NCBI GenBank assembly: GCA_020099315.1
Contig: CP083650.1
Coordinates: 992,001 to 1,056,000 of the forward strand
Direction: 5' to 3'
DNA from: Citrobacter europaeus
GTDB taxonomy: Bacteria; Pseudomonadota; Gammaproteobacteria; Enterobacterales; Enterobacteriaceae
Length of the DNA: 64,000 nucleotides
Shown: positions 25,753-36,880 of the stretch, piece after piece
Layout: each line of letters opens with the position of its first letter
How positions within the stretch are numbered: position 1 is the stretch's first letter
Notes under the pieces: model-generated
Databases searched by the model: none
Told to the model about the DNA's origin: nothing
Seen by the model: only the letters and a program-made list of their open reading frames with translations
Translations under genes and position numbers: made by a program

Positions 25753-27294
25753 TTAGCGGCTGATTTGTTGCAAATTTGTGGGCAGGTTAACAATTACGTG
25801 CGTGCCGTTGTTTGATTCGAGCGTCAGTTCGCCGCCAAGGGCGCTCACCCGCTCACGCATCCCCTGGATACCGAAACCGGGAATTTTTTCAGGCAGAATA
25901 CCAACGCCGTTGTCAGCGACATCCAGAAACAAACGTTGTTCCCGCTGGCGCAGCGTAATCGACACGTCGCTGGCGTTCGCATGTTTACAGACGTTATTGA
26001 GTAACTCCTGTAGCAGGCGATACAGCGTGAAGCGCACCGTTTCGTTTTCTGGCGTATTCTCTAGCTGATAATCAAAGCGACAGCGAATACCGCGTTCAGC
26101 AAAAGCAAATTCATTCACCAGATGATGTAGTGCATCTTTAAAGGCCAGTTCATCGAGCGCGGGTGGGCGTAGCTGGCGCAGCAACTGGCGGGTGGAATGG
26201 TGAATGCGCCGGGCAAGGTTGTTGATCTGATTTGCCGCTTCGAGCGTTTGCTCAGGGCCTGGCGCGCGTTTGACCAGTTGCGACTGAATTTGAATGGCGG
26301 TGATGTTCTGCCCAATTTCGTCATGCAGCTCCCGCGCCAGGCTTTTGCGCGTATTTTCTTCGGTGCGGATCAGCTGTTCGGTCAGCGCGCGTCGTGCCGC
26401 CAGTTCGGTTTCCAGACGCTGGCGATAATGGTGCAAATTTTGCGCCAGATGCTGCTGGCGGCTGATGGCGATCCCCAGCCCTATACCCAGTAGCGCCTGG
26501 GTGGCGAGAAAAATTTCCAGCTCCAGTAAGTTACTGAACCCGACGCCGATTTGCCGGGCGATGGTGATCATCATACTGCCGAGCAATCCGGATAACACGC
26601 CGCCCTGCCAGCCAAATTTCCACGCCATCACCACGTTCGGTAAGAACACCACGATCAGCAACAGGCGCTCGATCTCCGGCGACAGAACCATCTGAGTGCC
26701 GATGCCAATAATAAAAAACAGGCTGCACCAGATGATAAGCGAAGTGCGCAGCGGGGGATTGGTGGTATCCAGTCCGAGCAGATGATAGCGGTGCTGCTGG
26801 CGCAAAAATTCATAGATCAGATAGACAAACGGCGTTAGCAGCACGCCGCCGGTAAACGACGCCAGACCTATTAACGTCGCCGGGCTTTGAATAAACGGTG
26901 AAAGTAGGGCGGTATTGAGCAATGAAGTGAGCGTCACGGCGGCTAGTAGCAGGGTTAAGCGCTGCCAGTAAAGGGGGAATCGGTGCCAGTATGACTGGCC
27001 GATGCTCGCCGGAATCAGGCTAATTAATGGTGCAGCCAGCAGGATATAGCCATTCAGTAATTGCTCGCTGTGCAGCCAGAGCAACATCAACACCGGCGGC
27101 AGAACCAGCGCGGGCCAGTAACGGCGAGAAAGCAGGATTAACAGCGCGAGATAGACGCCGTGCGGTAGAAATAGCGCCGCTTGCTGGCCGTTGTGGGTCA
27201 GATAAAACCCCAGCGTCCACAGCATCAGCCAGCCCGATCCCCAGGCCAGCAGAATAAACAGAGAAATAACCCAATGCCGAAGGTTACGCGACAT
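25753..27294 (-). CDS. UhpB-like sensor histidine kinase, 513 aa
   Basis: The N-terminal half is an integral-membrane MASE1-type sensor with several helices (residues ~10-280). A short coiled linker (SRQQHLAQNLHHYRQRLE) follows, then a HisKA_3 dimerisation domain with phospho-acceptor His 324 in LARELHDEIGQN, and a HATPase domain with N box LLNNVCKHANAS and G box DVADNGVGI. This is the architecture of UhpB. It would phosphorylate the response regulator encoded just before it; the two genes overlap by one base (TAATG). Signal input probably comes from the UhpC-like protein. Confidence 0.9.
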   Translation of the reverse strand: MSRNLRHWVISLFILLAWGSGWLMLWTLGFYLTHNGQQAALFLPHGVYLALLILLSRRYWPALVLPPVLMLLWLHSEQLLNGYILLAAPLISLIPASIGQSYWHRFPLYWQRLTLLLAAVTLTSLLNTALLSPFIQSPATLIGLASFTGGVLLTPFVYLIYEFLRQQHRYHLLGLDTTNPPLRTSLIIWCSLFFIIGIGTQMVLSPEIERLLLIVVFLPNVVMAWKFGWQGGVLSGLLGSMMITIARQIGVGFSNLLELEIFLATQALLGIGLGIAISRQQHLAQNLHHYRQRLETELAARRALTEQLIRTEENTRKSLARELHDEIGQNITAIQIQSQLVKRAPGPEQTLEAANQINNLARRIHHSTRQLLRQLRPPALDELAFKDALHHLVNEFAFAERGIRCRFDYQLENTPENETVRFTLYRLLQELLNNVCKHANASDVSITLRQREQRLFLDVADNGVGILPEKIPGFGIQGMRERVSALGGELTLESNNGTHVIVNLPTNLQQISR

Positions 27295-27923
27295 TAATGC
27301 CCCGTCAATAGCTGGTGGTCGAGCGCAAAATGCACCAGATCGATGGTGCTATGGCATTGCAGTTTGCCCAACACGTTCGCCCGATGAACGTGCACCGTCT
27401 TGTGGCTGAGATCGAGTTTGAAGGCGATCTCTTTCACGCTGTCGCCTTTGACCAGCAGATCAAACACTTCGCGCTCGCGTGGGGTCAGTACCTCCAGAAC
27501 CTGCGCGGGCTGTTCGCCGCCGCGTAGCGCACGCAGCGCATCGGCGCACAGGTAATGCCCGCCCATACCTACCGAACGTACCGCCTGCACCAGTTCCTCC
27601 GGTCCGCAGCGTTTGGTCAGGTAGCCGCTGGCGCCGGCATCCAGCGCGCTTTGCACAAACGTGGGCGAGTCATAAATGCTGAGAATTATGGCGCGAAAAC
27701 CGGGCTTCTGCGCCCGCAGTCGTTTTAACAGGCTCAGGCCATTTTCATCCGGCATGGCGATGTCCATCACCGCCACGTTGACGTCATCATGCAGTAACGC
27801 AGGCCACGCCAGGGCCGCGCTGCTGAACTGGCCGATGACGTTGAGATCGTCTTCGAGACTGAGTAATTGCGCAAAGCCGGAACGCACCACCACATGGTCA
27901 TCCACCAGCACAACATGAATCAT
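27294..27923 (-). CDS. UhpA-like response regulator (NarL/FixJ family), 209 aa
   Basis: Receiver domain residues 1-120 with acidic pocket VDDH, phospho-acceptor Asp 54 in VAVMDIAMPDENG and the conserved Lys in GYLTKRCGPEE. A LuxR-type helix-turn-helix follows in the last 65 residues (LTPREREVFDLLVKGDSVKE, then SHKTVHVHRANVLGKL). It probably activates the afu genes and its own operon when sugar phosphates are sensed. It is the first gene of the six-gene - strand block, with tauA divergent 339 bp away. Confidence 0.9.
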   Translation of the reverse strand: MIHVVLVDDHVVVRSGFAQLLSLEDDLNVIGQFSSAALAWPALLHDDVNVAVMDIAMPDENGLSLLKRLRAQKPGFRAIILSIYDSPTFVQSALDAGASGYLTKRCGPEELVQAVRSVGMGGHYLCADALRALRGGEQPAQVLEVLTPREREVFDLLVKGDSVKEIAFKLDLSHKTVHVHRANVLGKLQCHSTIDLVHFALDHQLLTGH

Positions 27924-28262
27924 GATATTACTCTCTTACCTGATAATGGCGTCTATGATGCCTGTCAGCGCCGCACTGGCAATCACCGTGGCGCGGATAT
28001 GTAACGAATGTAACAAAATCGCAATAATTTGCCGGGTGTTATAGCGAGTGTAGGCCTGATAAGCGCAGCGCATCAGGCATATGATTACCGGATGGCGGCG
28101 CAAGCGCCTTATCCGGCCTACGTTCTGTAATGAGCGAAATAGCTAACTATTGCCGCTTTTTTTCTAAAAACGCTTTGTTCTTAGCCAGAATTTTTAATTC
28201 CTTTATCAAATTGTGCCGCAACGAAATACTGCCCTCATAACAAGACAGGGGAGCAGACAATC
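27924..28262. other. Gap of 339 bp between the UhpA-like gene and tauA
   Basis: Divergent promoter region. Its middle is occupied by a BIME (two REP units, 28050-28121). The right-hand part (28140-28262) is AT-rich and should hold the tau promoter and Cbl/CysB sites, which I could not delimit. The left-hand part should hold the promoter of the afu block. No ORF is supported. Confidence 0.6.
28050..28121. repeat. BIME: two facing REP units
   Basis: GTAGGCCTGATAAGCGCAGC and CGCATCAGGC (28050-28078), then CCGGATGGCGGCGCAAGCGC and CTTATCCGGCCTAC (28088-28121). Both match the enterobacterial REP consensus and face each other. Confidence 0.85.
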
Positions 28263-29225
28263 ATGGCTATTTCATCGCGTAACGCACTTCTTGCCGCACT
28301 GGCATTCATCGCATTTCAGGCGCAGGCGGTGAACGTCACCGTTGCTTATCAGACCTCCGCCGAACCCGCCAAAGTGGCGCAGGCAGATAACACTTTTGCT
28401 AAAGAAAGCGGTGCTACCGTTGACTGGCGCAAATTCGACAGCGGCGCGAGCATCGTTCGTGCGCTGGCATCCGGTGATGTGCAGATCGGTAATCTTGGCT
28501 CCAGCCCGCTGGCGGTCGCAGCCAGTCAGCAGGTGCCGATTGAGGTTTTCCTGCTGGCGTCAAAACTCGGCAACTCCGAAGCGCTGGTGGTGAAGAAAAA
28601 CATCAGTAAACCGGAAGATTTGATTGGTAAGCGCATTGCCGTGCCGTTTATCTCCACCACCCATTACAGCCTGCTGGCGGCGTTGAAACATTGGGGTATC
28701 AAAGCGGGGCAGGTTGAGATTGTGAACCTGCAACCACCGGCGATTATTGCCGCCTGGCAGCGCGGAGATATTGATGGTGCGTATGTCTGGGCGCCTGCGG
28801 TCAACGCGCTGGAAAAAGACGGTAAGGTGTTAACCGACTCCTCGCAGGTTGGCGAGTGGGGCGCGCCGACGCTGGACGTGTGGGTGGTGCGCAAAGATTT
28901 TGCCCAGAAGCATCCTGAAGTGGTGAAAGCCTTTGCCAAAAGCGCTATCGATGCGCAGCAGCCTTATATCGCTAATCCTGATGAATGGCTGAAGCAGCCG
29001 GAAAATATCAGCAAACTGTCGCGTTTAAGCGGGGTACCGGAGGCGGATGTGCCAGGGCTGGTGAAAGGAAATACTTATTTGACGGCGCAGCAGCAAACCG
29101 CGGAGTTAACCGGGCCGGTGAATAAAGCGATTATCGATACCGCGCAGTTCCTCAAAGAGCAGGGCAAAGTTCCTGCGGTCGCGACGGATTACAGTCAGTA
29201 CGTGACCGATCGCTTCGTGCAATAA
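28263..29225 (+). CDS. tauA: Taurine ABC transporter periplasmic binding protein, 320 aa
   Basis: Captures taurine in the periplasm for TauBC under sulfate starvation. A signal peptide (MAISSRNALLAALAFIAFQA, cleaved after AQA) is followed by VNVTVAYQTSAEPAKVAQAD and the aliphatic-sulfonate-binding fold (SGASIVRALASGDVQIGNLG). The length equals that of the E. coli protein. It is the first gene of tauABCD with a GGGAGCAG ribosome site; tauB follows after 14 bp. Confidence 0.97.
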   Translation: MAISSRNALLAALAFIAFQAQAVNVTVAYQTSAEPAKVAQADNTFAKESGATVDWRKFDSGASIVRALASGDVQIGNLGSSPLAVAASQQVPIEVFLLASKLGNSEALVVKKNISKPEDLIGKRIAVPFISTTHYSLLAALKHWGIKAGQVEIVNLQPPAIIAAWQRGDIDGAYVWAPAVNALEKDGKVLTDSSQVGEWGAPTLDVWVVRKDFAQKHPEVVKAFAKSAIDAQQPYIANPDEWLKQPENISKLSRLSGVPEADVPGLVKGNTYLTAQQQTAELTGPVNKAIIDTAQFLKEQGKVPAVATDYSQYVTDRFVQ

Positions 29226-29239
29226 ATAAGGAGGCGCTG

Positions 29240-30007
29240 ATGCTGCAAATTTCTCATCTTGCTGCCAGCTACGGTGGAAAATCGGCGCTGGAGGATATCA
29301 ACCTGACGCTCGATAGCGGTGAACTGCTGGTGGTACTCGGACCTTCCGGTTGCGGGAAAACCACGTTGTTAAATCTGATTGCCGGGTTTGTGCCGTATCA
29401 GCATGGCAGCATTACGTTGGCGGGTAAAAAAGTTGAAGGTCCAGGCGCTGAGCGCGGGGTTGTATTCCAAAACGAAGGACTGCTGCCCTGGCGCAACGTG
29501 CAGGATAACGTAGCCTTCGGGCTGCAACTTGCGGGGGTGGAGAAGTCCCAACGCCAACGAATCGCTAAGGAGATGTTGCAGAAAGTCGGGCTGGAGGACG
29601 CGGGGAAACGCTTTATCTGGCAACTTTCCGGTGGGCAGCGTCAGCGCGTCGGCATTGCGCGGGCGCTGGCGGCCAACCCGCAGCTATTGCTGCTGGATGA
29701 ACCCTTTGGCGCGCTCGACGCTTTTACCCGCGAGCAGATGCAAACCCTGTTGCTGAAGCTGTGGTATGAGACCGGCAAACAGGTGCTGCTGATTACCCAC
29801 GATATCGAAGAAGCCGTGTTTATGGCGACGGAGCTGGTATTGCTGTCGCCGGGCCCAGGCCGGGTGCTGGAGCGTCTGCCGCTGAATTTCGCCCGTCGCT
29901 TTGTGGCCGGAGAGTCGAGCCGCAGCATTAAGTCCGACCCGCAGTTTATCGCCATGCGCGAGTATGTGTTAGGTCGGGTCTTTGAACAACGGGAGGCATT
30001 CTCATGA
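29240..30007 (+). CDS. tauB: Taurine ABC transporter ATPase, 255 aa
   Basis: NrtD/SsuB-type ATP-binding subunit. Walker A GPSGCGKTT (residues ~34-42), Q-loop VFQNEGLLPW, signature LSGGQRQRVGIARAL, Walker B LLLLDEPFGALD and switch His ITHDIEEA are all present. A strong AAGGAGG precedes the ATG. The stop overlaps the tauC start (ATGA), so TauB and TauC are made in coupled amounts. Confidence 0.97.
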   Translation: MLQISHLAASYGGKSALEDINLTLDSGELLVVLGPSGCGKTTLLNLIAGFVPYQHGSITLAGKKVEGPGAERGVVFQNEGLLPWRNVQDNVAFGLQLAGVEKSQRQRIAKEMLQKVGLEDAGKRFIWQLSGGQRQRVGIARALAANPQLLLLDEPFGALDAFTREQMQTLLLKLWYETGKQVLLITHDIEEAVFMATELVLLSPGPGRVLERLPLNFARRFVAGESSRSIKSDPQFIAMREYVLGRVFEQREAFS

Positions 30008-30834
30008 GCGTGGTCATTAATGATAAACCCCGCCGCCAGCGCGCACTCAACTGGCGCTGGCCGTTCTCGCGGCAGATTACCTTAAGCCTCGGTACGCTGG
30101 CCGTCATTCTGGCGGTGTGGTGGACGGTGGCGGCGCTGCAGTTAATCAGTCCGCTGTTTTTACCTCCACCGGGGCAGGTTTTGCAAAAATTGATAGTCAT
30201 TGCCGGTCCGCAGGGATTTATGGATGCCACGCTGTGGCAGCATCTGGCGGCGAGTCTGACGCGTATTGTTATCGCGCTGCTGGCGGCGGTGCTGCTGGGC
30301 GTTCCGGTTGGGATCGCGATGGGGCTGAGTCCGACGATGCGCGGCATTCTCGATCCGATCATTGAGCTGTATCGTCCGGTTCCGCCCCTGGCCTATCTCC
30401 CGTTGATGGTCATTTGGTTTGGCATCGGTGAAACCTCCAAGATCTTGCTGATCTATCTGGCGATTTTCGCCCCTGTAGCGATGTCGGCGCTGGCGGGAGT
30501 GAAAAGCGCGCAGCAGGTGAGAGTGCGCGCCGCGCAGTCGCTGGGGGCCAGCCGTAAGCAGGTGCTGTGGTTTGTTATTTTGCCGGGGGCATTACCGGAG
30601 ATCCTCACCGGGTTACGTATCGGACTTGGCGTGGGCTGGTCGACGCTGGTGGCAGCAGAGCTGATTGCCGCCACGCGAGGCTTAGGATTTATGGTGCAGT
30701 CTGCCGGTGAGTTTCTGGCAACGGATGTGGTGCTGGCGGGGATCGCGGTGATTGCCGTTATCGCGTTTATTTTAGAACTGGGTCTGCGCGCGCTTCAGCG
30801 CCGCCTGACGCCCTGGCATGGAGAATTACAATGA
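30004..30834 (+). CDS. tauC: Taurine ABC transporter permease, 276 aa
   Basis: Six-helix inner-membrane permease of the sulfonate/nitrate group. The N terminus is cytosolic and basic (PRRQRALNWRW). The EAA-type loop that contacts TauB is near VRAAQSLGASRKQVLWFVIL. It is linked by four-base ATGA overlaps to tauB before it and tauD after it. Confidence 0.96.
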   Translation: MSVVINDKPRRQRALNWRWPFSRQITLSLGTLAVILAVWWTVAALQLISPLFLPPPGQVLQKLIVIAGPQGFMDATLWQHLAASLTRIVIALLAAVLLGVPVGIAMGLSPTMRGILDPIIELYRPVPPLAYLPLMVIWFGIGETSKILLIYLAIFAPVAMSALAGVKSAQQVRVRAAQSLGASRKQVLWFVILPGALPEILTGLRIGLGVGWSTLVAAELIAATRGLGFMVQSAGEFLATDVVLAGIAVIAVIAFILELGLRALQRRLTPWHGELQ

Positions 30835-31682
30835 GTGAACGTCTGAGCATAACCCCGCTGGGACCGTACATTGGCGCACAAATTAGCGGCGCGGATTTAA
30901 CGCGTCCGCTGAGCGATAATCAGTTTGAACAGCTTTATCACGCGGTATTGCGCCACCAGGTGGTGTTCCTGCGTGAGCAGGTGATTACGCCGCAACAGCA
31001 GCGCGCACTGGCGTTGCGTTTCGGCGATCTGCATATTCACCCGGTCTATCCGCATGCCGAAGGGGTAGAAGAGATTATCGTACTGGATACTCATAACGAC
31101 AATCCGCCGGATAACGACAACTGGCACACCGATGTCACCTTTATTGACACGCCGCCTGCCGGGGCGATTCTGGCTGCAAAAGAGCTGCCATCGACCGGGG
31201 GAGACACCCTGTGGACCAGTGGGATTGCCGCTTATGATGCGTTGTCTGAGCCGTTTCGCCAGTTGCTGAGCGGCCTGCGGGCAGAACATGATTTTCGTAA
31301 ATCATTTCAGGAATATAAATACCGCAAGACGCCAGAGGAGCATCAGCGCTGGCTGGAAGCGGTGGCGAAGCATCCGCCCCTGTTGCATCCGGTGGTGCGT
31401 ACGCATCCGGTGAGCGGGAAGCAGGCGCTGTTCGTGAATGAAGGATTTACCACGCGAATTGTCGATGTCACGGAAAAAGAGAGTGAGGCGTTACTGAGTT
31501 TTTTATTCGCGCATGTCACTAAACCGGAGTTTCAGGTGCGCTGGCGTTGGCAGCCCAACGATGTGGCGATTTGGGATAATCGCGTGACGCAGCATTATGC
31601 GAATGCGGATTATCTGCCACAGAGGCGCATTATGCACCGGGCGACAATTTTGGGAGACAAGCCGTTTTATCGGGCGGGATGA
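30831..31682 (+). CDS. tauD: Taurine dioxygenase, 283 aa
   Basis: Fe(II)/2-oxoglutarate oxygenase that hydroxylates taurine, releasing sulfite and aminoacetaldehyde in the cytosol. The iron facial triad is visible: His 99 and Asp 101 in NWHTDVTF and the distal His in NRVTQHYAN. The Arg of RRIMHRATI binds 2-oxoglutarate. It has the usual length of the family and is the last gene of the tau operon. Confidence 0.97.
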   Translation: MSERLSITPLGPYIGAQISGADLTRPLSDNQFEQLYHAVLRHQVVFLREQVITPQQQRALALRFGDLHIHPVYPHAEGVEEIIVLDTHNDNPPDNDNWHTDVTFIDTPPAGAILAAKELPSTGGDTLWTSGIAAYDALSEPFRQLLSGLRAEHDFRKSFQEYKYRKTPEEHQRWLEAVAKHPPLLHPVVRTHPVSGKQALFVNEGFTTRIVDVTEKESEALLSFLFAHVTKPEFQVRWRWQPNDVAIWDNRVTQHYANADYLPQRRIMHRATILGDKPFYRAG

Positions 31683-31704
31683 TTGCCGGCGGCGATTGAC
31701 TTAC

Positions 31705-31750
31705 CGGGCCTACGATCTGTAGGCCGGATAAAGCGAAACCGCCATCCGGC
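31705..31750. repeat. REP-like hairpins between tauD and hemB
   Basis: GGGCCTAC/GTAGGCC and GCCGGATAAAGCG...CGCCATCCGGC. They lie in the 78-bp gap between the convergent tauD and hemB and probably form the shared transcript end. Confidence 0.75.
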
Positions 31751-31760
31751 AACAATGTGA

Positions 31761-32735
31761 TTAACGCAGGATTTTTTTCTCAGCCAGATCCAGTGCGAAG
31801 TAGCTGAAGATCAGATCCGCGCCAGCGCGTTTGATCGAGCCTAAGCTTTCCAGCACCACTTTCTCTTCATCTATAGCACCCGCCATCGCCGCGAATTTGA
31901 TCATCGCGTATTCACCGCTGACCTGATAAGCGCCAATCGGCAGCTCGGTGCGCTCGCGGATATCGCGCAGAATATCGAGGTAGGCGCCAGCCGGTTTGAC
32001 CATCAGGCAGTCTGCACCCTGGGCTTCATCCAGCAGCGATTCGCGGATCGCCTCCCGACGGTTCATCGGGTTCATTTGATAGGTTTTACGATCGCCTTTC
32101 AGCGCGGTGCCTGCGGCTTCACGGAACGGGCCGTAGAAAGAAGAGGCAAATTTGGTGGAGTAGGACATGATCGCGGTATCGGTGAAGCCCGCGGCGTCCA
32201 GCGCCTGGCGAATAGCCTGCACCTGGCCGTCCATTGCGGCGGAAGGGGCGATGAAATCTGCGCCCGCTGCGGCGGCAACGACTGCCTGTTTGCCGAGGTT
32301 AGCCAGGGTTAAATCGTTATCAACGCCGTGCTCGCATAACACGCCGCAGTGACCGTGCGAGGTGTATTCACAGAAGCAGGTGTCGGACATGACGATCATT
32401 TCCGGTACGGTCTGCTTACAGATACGCGACATGCGCGCCACCAGACCGTCTTCTTTCCAGGCATCGCTGCCGGTGTCATCGGTGTGATGAGAAATGCCGA
32501 AGGTCATGACCGAGCGGATGCCTGCATTAGCAATGCGTTCAATCTCGCGCGCCAGGTGCTTCTCCGGAATGCGCATCACGCCGGGCATGGCGTCAATAGC
32601 TTTGTAATCGTCGAGTTCTTCTTCAACAAAGATCGGCAACACCAGGTCATTTAAGCTCAGTGTTGTCTCTTCAAACATAGCGCGCAGCGCAGGTGATTTG
32701 CGCAGGCGGCGAGGGCGTTGGATTAGGTCTGTCAT
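31761..32735 (-). CDS. hemB: Porphobilinogen synthase (delta-aminolevulinate dehydratase), 324 aa
   Basis: Condenses two 5-aminolevulinate molecules to porphobilinogen in haem biosynthesis. The zinc cysteines are at 120, 122 and 130 (DTCFCEYTSHGHC). The Schiff-base lysine is in LMVKPAGAYLDIL, and STKFASSFYGPF is conserved. The ATG at 32735 gives the exact length known in enterobacteria; the frame is open further upstream without a usable start. It stands alone and is divergent from ehaB. Confidence 0.98.
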   Translation of the reverse strand: MTDLIQRPRRLRKSPALRAMFEETTLSLNDLVLPIFVEEELDDYKAIDAMPGVMRIPEKHLAREIERIANAGIRSVMTFGISHHTDDTGSDAWKEDGLVARMSRICKQTVPEMIVMSDTCFCEYTSHGHCGVLCEHGVDNDLTLANLGKQAVVAAAAGADFIAPSAAMDGQVQAIRQALDAAGFTDTAIMSYSTKFASSFYGPFREAAGTALKGDRKTYQMNPMNRREAIRESLLDEAQGADCLMVKPAGAYLDILRDIRERTELPIGAYQVSGEYAMIKFAAMAGAIDEEKVVLESLGSIKRAGADLIFSYFALDLAEKKILR

Positions 32736-33244
32736 GGTATGCCTGATGTTTGTGGAATCGAAGGCCGTAGTATACCCGAACCTGAGGGCGGGTGGTTTAC
32801 GAAAGTTGGCGTTATATCTGGATTTTACGTGGTGCAAGGCTGAATCATTAGAGCAATTTATTCACATGCATAGCAATTTATTCATATTCATTATTTTGTT
32901 TGTTCTTGTTTTTATTATTTTAAATATCGATGTATTTATTTGTTTAGCGCGAAATATAACTCTCGAATATTTATTTTTTATTTATTTGAATGCTAGGTGA
33001 ATCATTTGATAATTATATGTGTTAGATGTCGTGTGTTCCATATCTGATTGAAAGTTATTGTGTTTTTGTTAACTCCTTTTGGCTGGCGTAATTCATGGCG
33101 TTGTCCGGTTTCGGACAGCGGACAAAGAATAATTGAACCTTTCCGTTGTGAAACCGCATAATCGGTCCTGCGAAACATAAAATGTTTTCTTTGCATTGAT
33201 AATTGATGGATCAACTATATTACGTCCCTGAGGAGGGATGACAA
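32736..33244. other. Gap of 509 bp, strongly AT-rich, upstream of ehaB
   Basis: Bases 32850-33060 are almost pure A/T runs, the kind of DNA bound and silenced by H-NS; ehaB-type autotransporter genes are known H-NS targets. A perfect hairpin or operator-like inverted repeat, TGTCCG-GTTT-CGGACA, is at 33102-33117, with GCGGACAAA directly after it. AGGAGG lies 8 bases before the ehaB ATG. No ORF is supported. Confidence 0.6.
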
Positions 33245-36166
<2,922 letters not shown>

Positions 36167-36210
36167 GTACTTTCTCACTGAGAAATATAAGGTAATTTAA
36201 TTCAGAATAA

Positions 36211-36240
36211 TGCCCGTCACGGATTTGACGGGCATTTATT
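36211..36240 (+). terminator. Terminator after ehaB
   Basis: TGCCCGTCA / TGACGGGCA stem with a 6-base loop, followed by TTTATT. It lies 44 bases after the ehaB stop and just before the iprA ribosome site. Confidence 0.7.
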
Positions 36241-36255
36241 GCAAGGAATGCGCTC

Positions 36256-36879
36256 ATGCTATCTACAAATAAACCTCTTCTTGAATTTGGTAAGCTTGAT
36301 AAATGTTTGGCAAAATATGGCAAACACTTTGAGTGTGATAACGATAAAGAAATAATATATTCCAGTGATATAAATAGCGACGATACTTTTGTTATTTTAA
36401 GTGGTGTAGTTTCCCTGCGTAGAGGGGAAAACGTGCTGGTGGGGATTGCACAGGCGCCTTTTATTATGGGCCTTTCCGATGGCGTGATGAAAACAGATGT
36501 ACAATACAGATTAATGACCGAAAGTAATTGTACGGGATACCACCTACCTGCTTCGCAAACGATAAATATAATTGAACAATGCCAGCTTTGGCGGGAAGCC
36601 TTTTGCTGGTTAGCCTGGCAAAACTCCATCCTTGAATTGCGCGATCTGCAGCTGATCGGCAATAACTCCTACGATCAGATCCGCGCGACGCTGATATCCA
36701 TGACGAAATGGGACGATGTGCTGCGTTCACGTATCGGCGTCATGAACTATATTCACCAACGCACTCGCATTTCACGCTCAGTTGTTGCTGAGGTTCTCGC
36801 GGCACTGCGTAAAGGTGGTTACATTGAAATGAATAAAGGCAAACTGGTAGGCATTAACCGTTTGCCTTTTGAGTATTAA
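36256..36879 (+). CDS. iprA: IprA/YaiV transcriptional regulator, 207 aa
   Basis: Winged-helix DNA-binding protein distantly related to the CRP/FNR group. The N-terminal 120 residues look like a degenerate cyclic-nucleotide-like beta roll (TFVILSGVVSLRRGENVLV). The C-terminal part has a helix-turn-helix (RTRISRSVVAEVLAALRKGG). The Salmonella homologue IprA affects peroxide resistance and virulence; K-12 calls it YaiV. AAGGAATG precedes the ATG. Codon use in the first half is AT-rich like the ehaB region. It ends one base before the ampH stop (convergent). Confidence 0.88.
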   Translation: MLSTNKPLLEFGKLDKCLAKYGKHFECDNDKEIIYSSDINSDDTFVILSGVVSLRRGENVLVGIAQAPFIMGLSDGVMKTDVQYRLMTESNCTGYHLPASQTINIIEQCQLWREAFCWLAWQNSILELRDLQLIGNNSYDQIRATLISMTKWDDVLRSRIGVMNYIHQRTRISRSVVAEVLAALRKGGYIEMNKGKLVGINRLPFEY

Positions 36880-36880
36880 G

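Noticed and set aside
32698..33000. 100-codon + strand frame between hemB and ehaB
   Set aside because: It starts inside hemB on the opposite strand and runs into A/T-rich non-coding DNA giving a Phe/Ile-rich chain; this is chance.
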